The notes under the pieces: generated by a model
Seen by the model: only the letters and a program-made list of their open reading frames with translations
The model's database searches: none
What the model was told of the DNA's origin: nothing
Part shown: piece by piece, positions 50,006 to 58,336 of the stretch
Numbering within the stretch: the stretch's first letter is position 1
Layout of the letters: every line of letters begins with the position of its first letter
Position numbers and translations under genes: made by a program
Assembly (NCBI RefSeq): GCF_000612445.1
Contig: NZ_BALC01000004.1
Location: forward strand, 230,301-294,300
Length of the DNA: 64,000 nucleotides
Direction: 5' to 3'
From: Liquorilactobacillus sucicola DSM 21376 = JCM 15457
Lineage (GTDB): Bacteria > Bacillota > Bacilli > Lactobacillales > Lactobacillaceae

Positions 50006-50911
50006 ATGCATTATACATGGAGTAGTAGAGAAGATAAAATAACAGTTAAACGTTTTTTGGCAAATCGCGGGGTAAGTCATCGACTGTTGCGGCAGATTAA
50101 AGAGGGTGGTGGCAAAGTTTGGCTTGATCAAAAAAATGTCCAGTTGAATACTTACGTTTCTAAAAATGAAGAAGTAACACTTTGTTTGCCACCAGAAAAT
50201 AATCAAGAGGTTAAGCCAGATCATGAGAAGATAGAAGTTCTTCTAGAAAATGAAAATTGGCTCGTGGTAAATAAACCTGCAGATCTGACTAGTGTTCCAG
50301 GTCCTAGCAATCGGACAAAAACATTGGTTAATCGAACAAAGGGTTATCTGCTTGATAAACATGCGGAGGACTTGGTTCCGCACATTATAACACGTCTTGA
50401 CCGTTTTACGAGCGGAGTAGTTTTAATTGCTAAAAATCGGTTAGCACAGGGATTGATCAACAAACAAGTAGAAGAAAAGGCAATCAATAAACAATATTTA
50501 GCTGTAATTGAAGGAAAAATTTCTGAAAAACATGGCATAATTGAACAGCCAATCGGCCGAGTGGGTGACCAGATAAGAAGAACAGTCCTGCAGAATGGTC
50601 AATATGCTAAAACTGAGTATTGGGTACTTTCAGAAAATGAGCGCGGATCTTTGTTGCGAGTAAAATTGCACACTGGTAGAACGCACCAGATCAGAGTTCA
50701 TTTCGCCTTTTGCGGCCACCCATTGCTGGGGGATGAGCTTTATGGCGGGGAAATGCAGATGGGGATAACTAGACAAGCGCTGCATGCTAGCACGATAGAA
50801 TACACAGATCCATTCAATGGAACACGGCAAACCATCACTGCACCTCTACCAGATGATTTTACGCAGCTTTGTGACAAAATCGGTTTAGCTTTACCTGCTT
50901 TTGATTACTGA
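50006..50911 (+). CDS. RluA-family pseudouridine synthase
   Basis: A 301-residue RNA-modifying enzyme. The N-terminal S4-like region (VKRFLANRGVSHRLLRQIKEG) is followed by the synthase core. The catalytic Asp lies in ITRLDRFTSGVVLIAK, the second signature is LHTGRTHQIRVHFAFCGHPL, and DELYGG follows. It converts specific uridines of rRNA or tRNA to pseudouridine; the exact target among RluA/RluD/YjbO types cannot be told. GGAAGAGAG precedes ATG 50006. Confidence 0.92.
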   Translation: MHYTWSSREDKITVKRFLANRGVSHRLLRQIKEGGGKVWLDQKNVQLNTYVSKNEEVTLCLPPENNQEVKPDHEKIEVLLENENWLVVNKPADLTSVPGPSNRTKTLVNRTKGYLLDKHAEDLVPHIITRLDRFTSGVVLIAKNRLAQGLINKQVEEKAINKQYLAVIEGKISEKHGIIEQPIGRVGDQIRRTVLQNGQYAKTEYWVLSENERGSLLRVKLHTGRTHQIRVHFAFCGHPLLGDELYGGEMQMGITRQALHASTIEYTDPFNGTRQTITAPLPDDFTQLCDKIGLALPAFDY

Positions 50912-51037
50912 TTAAGCATTTTGTACTTGGTGAGAGAGTTTATACAAACAGATCAGAGAATTTTCTGGTATAATAGCTTCTAGTATTTTTATTTTAGATG
51001 TATCGTTATGATATATAAATTAGGTGAGGTGAATTGC

Positions 51038-51685
51038 ATGACACCCATGAAGGAAGATTATTTAAAGATTATTTTTGAATTAGGCGGGACACAAGCCAAA
51101 ATCTCGAACAAGCAGATTTCGTTAAGCTTGAATGTAGCCGCGGGTTCAGTTACTGAAATGGTCGGTAAACTAGTTAAGGATGGCTTGGCTGAGCATACAC
51201 CTTATGCAGGGATTTCGTTAACTTCTGAGGGCATTAAAATTGCAGAAAATTTGGTCCGTAGACATCGATTATGGGAAAGTTTTTTAGTATTTAAACTGGG
51301 ATATAAACTTCAGGATGTGCATGCCGACGCTGAAGTCTTGGAGCACGCTACAAGTGAAAGATTGATGGATCACTTAGATGATTTCTTAGGTCATCCATCA
51401 CATTGTCCACATGGTGGAGTTATCCCGACCAAAGACGGCGACTATAAAGAGGACAGCCATCAAGTTTTAGCAGATGCTGAAGATGGGCAAAGCGTTATTG
51501 TAGACCGTTTTATTGATAATCATGATTTGCTTACTTACTTAGATGATATCGAATTGAACATAGGTGATAGGTTGAAGATAATAAGCCACGCGCCTTTTGA
51601 GGGCCCAATAAAAATATTAATCGAGGAAACTGGTCAAGAAACCAATGTTAGCTTTAAAGCAGCACACTATATCTTTGTAAAATAA
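51038..51685 (+). CDS. DtxR/MntR-family metal-dependent regulator
   Basis: A 215-residue regulator with a winged helix (TPMKEDYLKIIFELGG, VAAGSVTEMVGKLVKDGL), a dimerisation/metal domain (RRHRLWESFLVFKLGY, HADAEVLEHATSERLMDHL, HPSHCPHG) and a C-terminal SH3/FeoA-like domain (LNIGDRLKIISH). The His, Glu and Cys residues of both metal sites are visible. It would repress manganese or iron uptake genes when metal is abundant. Three domains fit the IdeR/ScaR-like branch rather than the two-domain MntR of Bacillus. ATG 51038 follows GGTGAGGTG; an ATG ten codons earlier lacks this. Confidence 0.88.
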   Translation: MTPMKEDYLKIIFELGGTQAKISNKQISLSLNVAAGSVTEMVGKLVKDGLAEHTPYAGISLTSEGIKIAENLVRRHRLWESFLVFKLGYKLQDVHADAEVLEHATSERLMDHLDDFLGHPSHCPHGGVIPTKDGDYKEDSHQVLADAEDGQSVIVDRFIDNHDLLTYLDDIELNIGDRLKIISHAPFEGPIKILIEETGQETNVSFKAAHYIFVK

Positions 51686-51693
51686 TTGCTTTT

Positions 51694-51844
51694 TTGACTA
51701 TCTTTTTTGACAAAGTATGATATACTATGTTTGTATTTTTGTATGGGTTACCGTGGTTAGATTGTTTCAAATAACTTTCCCCATTTGTGCCGATCAAGAA
51801 TTACAACTATTTTAGTGCCATCAGGCACAAGGAGGATTTTATTT
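51694..51844 (+). promoter_or_regulatory. Promoter and long 5' leader of the cold-shock gene
   Basis: TTGACT (51694-51699) with TATGAT (51716-51721) at a 16-base spacing is the best promoter; TTGACA (51707) is an alternative -35. An untranslated leader of about 115 bases follows, with complementary GTGCC/GGCAC (51787 and 51825) near the ribosome site. Long structured leaders are typical of csp mRNAs and act as thermosensors (family knowledge). Confidence 0.55.
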
Positions 51845-52045
51845 ATGGAACAAGGTACAGTAAAGTGGTTTAATGCAGACAAGGGTTTTGGTTTTATTAC
51901 TCGCGAAGATGGTAGCGATGTATTCGTACATTTCTCAGCTATCCAAGGTGAAGGATTCAAAACTTTAGATGAAGGCCAACATGTAACTTTCGACGTTGAA
52001 GAAAGCGACCGTGGCCCACAAGCTGTTAACGTCGTTAAAGACTAA
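51845..52045 (+). CDS. csp: Cold-shock protein
   Basis: A 66-residue single cold-shock domain. RNP1 is KGFGFITRE and RNP2 is DVFVHFSAI; the start [14 protein letters not shown] and end [10 protein letters not shown] are canonical. It binds single-stranded RNA and DNA as a chaperone. AAGGAGGA precedes ATG 51845. An in-frame ATG 20 codons earlier lies in the untranslated leader. A strong terminator follows 17 bases after the stop. Confidence 0.97.
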   Translation: MEQGTVKWFNADKGFGFITREDGSDVFVHFSAIQGEGFKTLDEGQHVTFDVEESDRGPQAVNVVKD

Positions 52046-52062
52046 TTAATTAAAAATAATTT

Positions 52063-52100
52063 AACCGAAGCAAGACAGCTGTCTTGCTTCGGTTTTTTTA
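52063..52100 (+). terminator. Perfect terminator hairpin after csp
   Basis: AACCGAAGCAAGACAG (52063-52078) is followed directly by its exact reverse complement to 52094, and then a T run. Confidence 0.92.
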
Positions 52101-52115
52101 TTTTGGGAGAAATAA

Positions 52116-53306
52116 ATGAGAAGAGGGGAAATTAAATTAAGTTGGCTGCTGCTGGGAAGTCTGATAGCAAGTACCGGTACAAGCTTTGTTTGGCCATTGA
52201 CGACGGTATATATGCACGAGTATTTAAATCAGAGCTTGACAACGGCAGGGATCGTCTTATGTATAGAGTCAATTGTAATGATTCTAGGCAGCTACTTTGG
52301 TGGGTATATCTATGATCGCTTGAATAGCCAGCACTGGCTGCTGACCGCAATTGGACTGTCAATGGGTTCAATGTTTATTTTGATTTTTCTGAATGGGTGG
52401 CCAGCGTACCCGATACTTTTAGTTATCAATGGTTTTGGCGGAGCAATCGCAAATACGATTATTAATTCTTTGGCAACATCCATAAAAAAATATGATGCAC
52501 GCTATGTTTTTAATATGTTATATTTTACTGCTAATGTTGGCGTAGTTTTGGGAACCTTACTCGTCGGTTTTATTATCGACATTAATATACGCTATATTTT
52601 CTGCATAACTTTTGTTTTGTTTTTGCTTTTCTTCATCATAGCTAAAAAGCATTACAATAATCCTCAAGATAAAGAAAACAAGAATGTTCATGAGAAAAAA
52701 GCGAGCGGTGATAGAGGTGTCAAGACTAAAACACGTAATGTTGTCATTATTCTGTTTATTTTATTAACATATTTGGCAATTCAGATTGGTTATTCCCAGT
52801 GGCAGAGTAATCTGGCTGTCTATATGCAAACCTTAGGAATTGCTATTGGCAAGTATAGTTTACTGTGGACAATGAATGGGTTGCTGATAGTGTTGGGGCA
52901 GCCGCTGATAAATTTTGTCGACGAACATTTTAAGGTTAATGAATACACAAAAATATATGTGGGTTTCTTTTTATTTACAATAGCGTTCACATCATTGATT
53001 TTTGCTAAAGATTATATGCATTTTATTTTATCAATGATTGTCGTAACTCTGGGAGAGGTAATTACATTTCCAACGATCTCATCATTGGTTAATAATTTGA
53101 GTGGTACAGGTGAAAAGGGAAGGTATCAGGGCTTAGTCAGCATTGCAGCGTCACTGGGGCATGCTGTTGGACCACTACTAGGTGGATTAATAATTGAAAT
53201 CGGATCATATGAAATACTCTTTTTTATCATGGTTGTTCTAGTTGTTTTCAGTGGTGGAGTGAGTGTTTTGCTGACGGGTGTCAGAGGTCCCAAGAAGAAA
53301 AAATAG
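52116..53306 (+). CDS. MFS multidrug-type transporter
   Basis: A 396-residue major facilitator with about twelve hydrophobic helices, split by a charged loop (KKHYNNPQDKENKNVHEKK). The first loop carries the motif-A-like GGYIYDRLNSQHW. The N-terminus SLIASTGTSFVWPLTTVYMH resembles the YttB/MdtG group of drug exporters in Firmicutes. Substrate unknown. GGGAGAAAT precedes ATG 52116. It starts just after the csp terminator and ends in its own hairpin. Confidence 0.85.
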   Translation: MRRGEIKLSWLLLGSLIASTGTSFVWPLTTVYMHEYLNQSLTTAGIVLCIESIVMILGSYFGGYIYDRLNSQHWLLTAIGLSMGSMFILIFLNGWPAYPILLVINGFGGAIANTIINSLATSIKKYDARYVFNMLYFTANVGVVLGTLLVGFIIDINIRYIFCITFVLFLLFFIIAKKHYNNPQDKENKNVHEKKASGDRGVKTKTRNVVIILFILLTYLAIQIGYSQWQSNLAVYMQTLGIAIGKYSLLWTMNGLLIVLGQPLINFVDEHFKVNEYTKIYVGFFLFTIAFTSLIFAKDYMHFILSMIVVTLGEVITFPTISSLVNNLSGTGEKGRYQGLVSIAASLGHAVGPLLGGLIIEIGSYEILFFIMVVLVVFSGGVSVLLTGVRGPKKKK

Positions 53307-53347
53307 TTTTTTAAAGCAAACAGACATGAAGTAGGCATAAGATTGTA

Positions 53348-53381
53348 GGAGCTTTTAGAGAATGACTCTAGAAGCTTTTTT
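53348..53381 (+). terminator. Terminator of the MFS gene
   Basis: AGCTTTTAGAG (53350-53360) pairs with CTCTAGAAGCT (53366-53376) with one mismatch, and six Ts follow. Confidence 0.8.
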
Positions 53382-53504
53382 GTTAAGAAATATCCAAGTC
53401 ACAAATATTACTTTTGGTGGGGAAAAGCAAGTAGATAGACTATGTAAACCGGTAAAAAAGAACGAGATTGTGACTTATGGAACACGTTTATACGGAATAA
53501 AAGA

Positions 53505-53545
53505 GGGGTTGTGCCAAAATTTCACTTTTGGCACAGCCCCGTTCT
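53505..53545. terminator. Second long hairpin in the MFS-53692 gap
   Basis: GGGGtTGTGCCAAAA pairs with TTTTGGCACAgCCCC (to 53540). It sits behind a copy of the dispersed element (53472-53503) and before the converging small gene. An open frame that spans it (53362-53568) is not considered coding. The rest of the 385-base gap to 53691 is empty. Confidence 0.75.
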
Positions 53546-53691
53546 CTTGCTGCCTATTGCGTGTATAGAGATATCGTGCAAGTAAAAGTTTCCCGATTAA
53601 TATTGAAATAGTCATAGCTAATGGGGAGCGTTGATTTACAATATTTTGTATACTAACAAAAGAGAATAGTAAAAACTTAAATTTTAAAAAA

Positions 53692-53964
53692 TCAGACCAT
53701 TTCTTCGTCTAATTGAACGATGGTGTAGTTTTCTGTTGGAACGTGATGCTTTTTCATGATCGCTACAAAGCATTGCTCAAAAACTGCCAGTTCTGGGACG
53801 ATAGATTTAACGCGCCATTTTTTATGTTCGGAAACGGTAATCTTTCCTAACTCTTTTAATTCAGGGAAATCATTAACTTCTGGTGACAAAATGCTATTGC
53901 TGAAGTTAATCTCATAATTATGTGGAACTGACTCAGCCCAAGCAAGATAACTTTCTTCATTCAT
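53692..53964 (-). CDS. Small conserved-looking protein of unknown function
   Basis: A 90-residue acidic soluble protein with no signal peptide or membrane helix. It starts MNEESYLAWAESVPHNYEIN and ends VQLDEEMV. A very good ribosome site (AAAGGAGGATTTATTACT before the ATG at 53964) shows it is translated. It is monocistronic. I do not recognise a family. An AT-rich gap with CGCTTAC-like sequence near 53990 may hold its promoter. Confidence 0.7.
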   Translation of the reverse strand: MNEESYLAWAESVPHNYEINFSNSILSPEVNDFPELKELGKITVSEHKKWRVKSIVPELAVFEQCFVAIMKKHHVPTENYTIVQLDEEMV

Positions 53965-54191
53965 AGTAATAAATCCTCCTTTTGTGAAAACGCTTACTAA
54001 CTTGTAATTACTATACTATTTTGACTGGATAAATGTCAATAATATTTTGCTATAAAAATATTATTTCACAAACTTATTTTTTGAGAACGTAGCAAGCACT
54101 TGTTTTGATGGCAAGTATACTGCTTGTTTTTGGAATAAAAAAAGCTGCGACAGAACGCAAGCAAGCGCCCATTACAACTAATTTTAATTGT

Positions 54192-55250
54192 TTAATTTTG
54201 AGTGTTTATTAAACTGCCATTTGAATTTAAAAGAGTATTTCCAGTTTCGGCTTTGGGGATATCCAAAGATGAACGCAATAAATCTGTAACACGTTGTTTC
54301 TCATCTTCAGGAACTGATTCAAAAGACACCCCATTGATCATTTGTGGGTTTCCTTGAGCATGATCCGAGGTCATGTGATGTGTTGCTGTGCGATATTTTA
54401 AAGCGAGCAGCATAATGTCATTGAAAGAAAGATCTGTTTTTAATTGCTTAGAAATTTCTCCAAAGAAACGGGTGCTTAACAGATTTTTTAATTTGCCGCC
54501 ATTAGATGCAACTTGTGTAAGAACCTGTCGCTGCCGCAGTTGGCGGCCATAATCACCTTGAGGATCTGTATGGCGCATTCTGACGTATGCTAGTGCTTCA
54601 GCCCCAGACATGTGAACAGTCTTGTTCTTTGTAAATGAATAACCACCGTAAGAAAAAGTTAAGGTTGGGCTGATATCAACGCCATTGACTGCATTGACCA
54701 TATGCTCTAATCCGCCCATATTGATGGTTGCATAAAAATCGATTGGAACATTAAGATATTTTTGTACCGTTTTCACAGCAGTTGCAGAGCCACCATAGTC
54801 ATAGGCTGAGTTTAATTTGCTAGGGTAGCGGTTTTCATAATTAGTAACAGCAACTTTGGCATCACGCGGAAGACTAACTAGTGTCATCTTCTCTTTGTCA
54901 GGGTTTAACGTCAAAATAATCAAAGTATCTGTTCTGCCTTTAAAATTTCTCCCGAGAGCGCCGGTATCAGTGCCCATTAAAAGAATTGAAATAGGAGAGC
55001 CGCTTTTTAACAAAGAAGATGTGTCACGCTTCTTTTTGACATTATTTGGACTATAGATAGTGTTAGTGGCTTGACGTGCGTTTTTATAGATTCGTGAAAC
55101 GTAAAGTATCCCTATTCCTAAGCAGCAGATTAGGCCAAATAGTGTCCAGAAAAAAATCGTTTTTTGACGACTTTTAAAAGCGGGTTTCGAATGGGGAGGA
55201 TTCGCTCTTCTTGAATTTTCTTCCTTAAGCCGTTCTCTATCCTTAGCCAC
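54192..55250 (-). CDS. LytR-CpsA-Psr (LCP) family cell-wall ligase
   Basis: A protein of about 352 residues. It has a short cytoplasmic N-terminus, one membrane helix (about TIFFWTLFGLICCLGIGILY) and an extracellular LCP domain with ISILLMGTDTG, GRTDTLIILTLNPDK, VSLPRDAKV, KLNSAYDYGG, GLEHMVNAVNGVDI and AYVRMRHTDPQGDYGRQLRQ. The Asp and Arg residues that bind the pyrophosphate of the lipid-linked substrate are all visible. LCP enzymes attach teichoic acids or capsular glycans to peptidoglycan. GTG at 55250 is preferred, eight bases after AAGGGG; the ATG at 55259 abuts that site. Confidence 0.9.
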   Translation of the reverse strand: MAKDRERLKEENSRRANPPHSKPAFKSRQKTIFFWTLFGLICCLGIGILYVSRIYKNARQATNTIYSPNNVKKKRDTSSLLKSGSPISILLMGTDTGALGRNFKGRTDTLIILTLNPDKEKMTLVSLPRDAKVAVTNYENRYPSKLNSAYDYGGSATAVKTVQKYLNVPIDFYATINMGGLEHMVNAVNGVDISPTLTFSYGGYSFTKNKTVHMSGAEALAYVRMRHTDPQGDYGRQLRQRQVLTQVASNGGKLKNLLSTRFFGEISKQLKTDLSFNDIMLLALKYRTATHHMTSDHAQGNPQMINGVSFESVPEDEKQRVTDLLRSSLDIPKAETGNTLLNSNGSLINTQN

Positions 55251-55307
55251 CGTGAACATCCCCTTAATACTTTTTGATTAAAGCTATTCTTAGTTTAGCA
55301 AATTAAC

Positions 55308-55682
55308 TTAATGATGACCAATTAAGAAACTAATAATAAGGATGAAAAGGACAGTGAGGGTGATGTAAACGTAAAGTGTATCTTTTTCCTTGTAGAAGGC
55401 ATATACCGAAATAACAACACGCAGGAAGGGAGTTAAAATTAACAGGAAGATCCCAGTCATCATAAAAGCGAATGCCTTGAACTCTGTTAGGCCCGAAAGA
55501 ATTGCTGCTATAGTTGTCGGGAAACTTTTACCAGGATAACCTGAATTAGATGTGATTAGTAGGAGCAATAGACCTGCCAGCATGAAAAGAGTGGCTAGCA
55601 GTACGCCAACCCGCATAATCTTGCCAATGATTATTTCAATCTCTTCCATCTCTGCAGCGGTATTTTTGTTTTTTGAATTCAT
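55308..55682 (-). CDS. DUF1634 membrane protein
   Basis: A 124-residue protein with an acidic N-terminus (AAEMEEIEIIIGKIMRVGVLL) and three hydrophobic helices. This pattern is DUF1634, a family almost always encoded next to TSUP permeases. It directly follows the TSUP gene (one-base overlap at 55682), so it is probably an accessory subunit. Function unknown. Confidence 0.8.
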   Translation of the reverse strand: MNSKNKNTAAEMEEIEIIIGKIMRVGVLLATLFMLAGLLLLLITSNSGYPGKSFPTTIAAILSGLTEFKAFAFMMTGIFLLILTPFLRVVISVYAFYKEKDTLYVYITLTVLFILIISFLIGHH

Positions 55683-56527
55683 TATGCAATTACCCCCATT
55701 CCTTTAAGAATCATTTGCAGCCCTAAATAAAGCAATACTGGAATAAATATACCACGGATAATTCTAGCTGGAAGCAACTGCATGATACGGCTTCCAATTG
55801 CGGCGCCGACAAGTATTCCAAGTGCTAATGGAACTGCAATATCTGGACGGATCGAGCCATTAAAAAAATAGATAGTTGCACTTGCAGTCGCAGTAACTCC
55901 CATCATAAGATTGCTAGTGGCACTAGCCGGTTTAAGCGGCATTTTCATAGCATTATCCAAAGCCATGACTTTGAAAGCGCCCGAACCAATCCCAAGCATT
56001 CCACTTGCAATGCCAGCACCAAACATGATTGTTAGACCGGTCGGTATATTATCAACTTGGTAGTTGATTTGCTTTTTTAAATTTTTATCATAATAGGAAC
56101 TGTTAAGTTTGAACTTATCGGCTAGTTTATTATGCTGGGGACTGTGGAAGACTTCAGCTCCAGCACGTAACTTGCGGTACATATTCCAACTTGAGAAAAC
56201 AAGGAGAGCACCAAAAATAACATAGAGAAAACTAGGGTCAATAATACCTGTTAAAAAAGCTCCAACAATCGCACCGATCGTTGTTGCAATTTCTAAAAAC
56301 ATGGCCACACGAAGATTAAGAACATCGTCTTTAAGAAAAGCAATCGTAGAGCCCGAACTAGTCGCTATTACAGCAATTATGCTTGCCCCAATGGCATATT
56401 TGATATCAAGCCCGAAAGCCAAGGTGACGATTGGTGTGATGATAATTCCCCCGCCAAGCCCTAGGATAGCACCCATGGTTCCAGCGAAAAGACCGATAAC
56501 AAAGAATAGTAAAACGTCATTAATCAT
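55682..56527 (-). CDS. TSUP-family (TauE/SafE) sulfite/organosulfur permease
   Basis: A 281-residue membrane protein with the TSUP repeats: FAGTMGAILGLGGGIIITPIV at the N-terminus and GMLGIGSGAFKVMALDNAMK at the start of the second half. Members export or import small sulfur or carbon anions such as sulfite, sulfoacetate or taurine breakdown products. The precise substrate is unknown. AAGGAG precedes the ATG at 56527. First gene of a two-gene unit with DUF1634. Confidence 0.88.
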   Translation of the reverse strand: MINDVLLFFVIGLFAGTMGAILGLGGGIIITPIVTLAFGLDIKYAIGASIIAVIATSSGSTIAFLKDDVLNLRVAMFLEIATTIGAIVGAFLTGIIDPSFLYVIFGALLVFSSWNMYRKLRAGAEVFHSPQHNKLADKFKLNSSYYDKNLKKQINYQVDNIPTGLTIMFGAGIASGMLGIGSGAFKVMALDNAMKMPLKPASATSNLMMGVTATASATIYFFNGSIRPDIAVPLALGILVGAAIGSRIMQLLPARIIRGIFIPVLLYLGLQMILKGMGVIA

Positions 56528-56936
56528 ATTGAATTCTCCTTGAAAGCTATTTTATTAACTGAGTTTGCGCTAAAGTTAGCAAACAATGCAAACACAAATT
56601 AAAGCTACCAAGCTATTGTATAATCAAAATCAAAAAGTATAAAGGTCTTAGCAGCGTGTGGAGACTAAAACTTATGCTGTTATAAGCAAGATGAGGATGA
56701 GATTTGACCCCAGCAGCATAATGAAAAGCAAACTTGAAGATATTTAATGCTTATCAACACAGGCAGTTACAAACTAGTAGTATATTGTTTGGAAAAAATG
56801 CTAAAATAAATTAGTAGCTTCTTAGAACGAACTGTTGAGAAGATGTCTACGAGAGGGGCTTTCTCTTCATTTCCAGAGAAACTCTTACTGCCTTGTAATT
56901 GGACTGAGGAGCAGGTTATTAAGAAGATGAGGATTT
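56528..56936. other. Intergenic between divergent genes
   Basis: Contains the outward promoters of the TSUP unit and the acetyltransferase, though no pair with good spacing stands out. A small stem GAGTTTCTC-like/GAGAAAGCC-like lies near 56850-56890. No open frame with a ribosome site or known RNA was recognised. Confidence 0.4.
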
Positions 56937-57452
56937 ATGCTAAGAACAAAGAGATTAAAAATTAGGCGTATTAAAGAGAGCGATTTATTTGATTTGCAGG
57001 ATTATGCTACGCAAAAAAAAGTTGCTCAAGAAGCTGAATTTACTTTGTGTAAAACATTGGATGATGTCCGTGCTTTTTACAGGATTCTGGATAATGAACA
57101 CACATGGGTTATTGAATATAGCGCTGAAAAAAAAGTAATCGGCAATATCTGTTTGTATGAGCAAATAGGAGAGCAGAGTCAACCAATAGAGGATAGACGG
57201 GTTGTCGGTTACGCGCTTAACCAAGACTATTGGGGTCAAGGAATTATGACGGAGGCCCTTGCAGCCATGGTTGGTTGGGCACAAGAAAATGGAATAAAAG
57301 AAGTGACAGGAATGGTGTCAGATAGGAACGTTGCTTCACAGCGAGTTCTTGAAAAAAATGGTTTTGTGCTAGTTGTTAAAAGGAAAGCCAACCCGTTTTT
57401 TGGGCATACTTCCGCGAAGCAAGTTTATACATATTGCAGGCTTTTTAATTAA
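56937..57452 (+). CDS. GNAT acetyltransferase, RimJ/RimL type
   Basis: A 171-residue acetyltransferase. It begins LRTKRLKIRRIKESDLFDL as do RimJ/RimL-like proteins, and the acetyl-CoA site is VGYALNQDYWGQGIMTEALA, followed by VSDRNVASQRVLEKNGF, the last conserved motif. Targets may be ribosomal protein N-termini, amino acids or an antibiotic; the sequence does not say. ATG 56937 follows GAGG at 56928-56932. The Rrf2 regulator starts 25 bases after its stop and may share the transcript. Confidence 0.85.
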   Translation: MLRTKRLKIRRIKESDLFDLQDYATQKKVAQEAEFTLCKTLDDVRAFYRILDNEHTWVIEYSAEKKVIGNICLYEQIGEQSQPIEDRRVVGYALNQDYWGQGIMTEALAAMVGWAQENGIKEVTGMVSDRNVASQRVLEKNGFVLVVKRKANPFFGHTSAKQVYTYCRLFN

Positions 57453-57477
57453 TTAAAGTTAAGGGTGAGAATTTAGA

Positions 57478-57981
57478 ATGCAGTTAACAAAGGGATTTGA
57501 ACAAGCGGCATGCATCATTGCTCTGCTGGCAACGCAGGATCGTAAAGTTCCGCTTTCTTCACAAATGATCCATCAGCGAATCAGCGGTTCCCAGACATAC
57601 CTGCAGAAGGTATTGCGTAAACTAGTTGTAGCTGGATTGATAACGTCTGTTTCTGGTAATAGTGGTGGTTTTTCGTTGGCAAGAGATCCTAAAGAAATTA
57701 CTTTGTTGCAGATTGTTGACGCAACTGAGGGGAAAATTCAATCTTATCCAGATTTAGGCTTTATTGATCTTGTTTTTAAAGATTTTCAACCTATTTCCCA
57801 AGAAGCAAAACAAGTAATGAATGGTATTTTTCATCAGGCTGATAGACGCTGGTGCCAGTATTTGGGTGAACAGACAGTTTATCAGGTTATCTCCAAGACT
57901 CTGGGCAAGGAGGAAATACCGCTGGTGGACTGGAATAATCCAGACTTAACAGAAAGTGATGTCATTCCCAAACAAACATAA
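57478..57981 (+). CDS. Rrf2-family transcriptional regulator without cysteine cluster
   Basis: A 167-residue regulator with the Rrf2 winged helix: KGFEQAACIIALLATQDRKV, SGSQTYLQKVLRKLVVAGLI and the wing SGNSGGFSLARDPKEITLLQ, then IVDATEG. Only two cysteines are present (residue 12 and WCQYL), so the three-Cys iron-sulfur site of IscR/NsrR is absent. It therefore probably senses something else, or acts as a YwgB-like regulator. Targets unknown; alsS 355 bases downstream is a candidate. AAGGGTGAG precedes ATG 57478. Confidence 0.85.
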   Translation: MQLTKGFEQAACIIALLATQDRKVPLSSQMIHQRISGSQTYLQKVLRKLVVAGLITSVSGNSGGFSLARDPKEITLLQIVDATEGKIQSYPDLGFIDLVFKDFQPISQEAKQVMNGIFHQADRRWCQYLGEQTVYQVISKTLGKEEIPLVDWNNPDLTESDVIPKQT

Positions 57982-58336
57982 ATTGCTGGAGATGACCAAA
58001 ATACTTATTTGAAGTGTGGTGTTTCACAATATAAATAATTTAAAAGGTACTAATGCTGCAGTAATTTTATTTGATATGAATTTAGCTCCGTTGCCAAGGC
58101 CTTTTTCAAAGGATAAATGTAACAGCTTACTTTGAGATGATTTCACAAACTTTTATAGGCCAAAAGGGTTGATTTAACAATTATCTGATTTCATTTTTAA
58201 TTAATAAATTCACAAATGTAAAAGATACTAGTATTTGTTTTGATGCAATGCTATGATAACTTTTGAAATGGCTTTAAAAAGCATGACTATACTGTATTTT
58301 CGAATCCGAATTTTTTATTAAGAGGGAGCTAGCGAG
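57982..58336. other. Intergenic before alsS
   Basis: 355 bases of AT-rich sequence. It should carry the alsS promoter; TATGAT at 58252-58257 is a possible -10 but lacks a well-spaced -35. No terminator for the Rrf2 gene, no cre and no RNA element were recognised. Confidence 0.4.

Noticed and set aside
53362..53568. 68-codon frame between the MFS gene and 53692
   Set aside because: It begins inside one terminator and runs through another hairpin plus the dispersed element.
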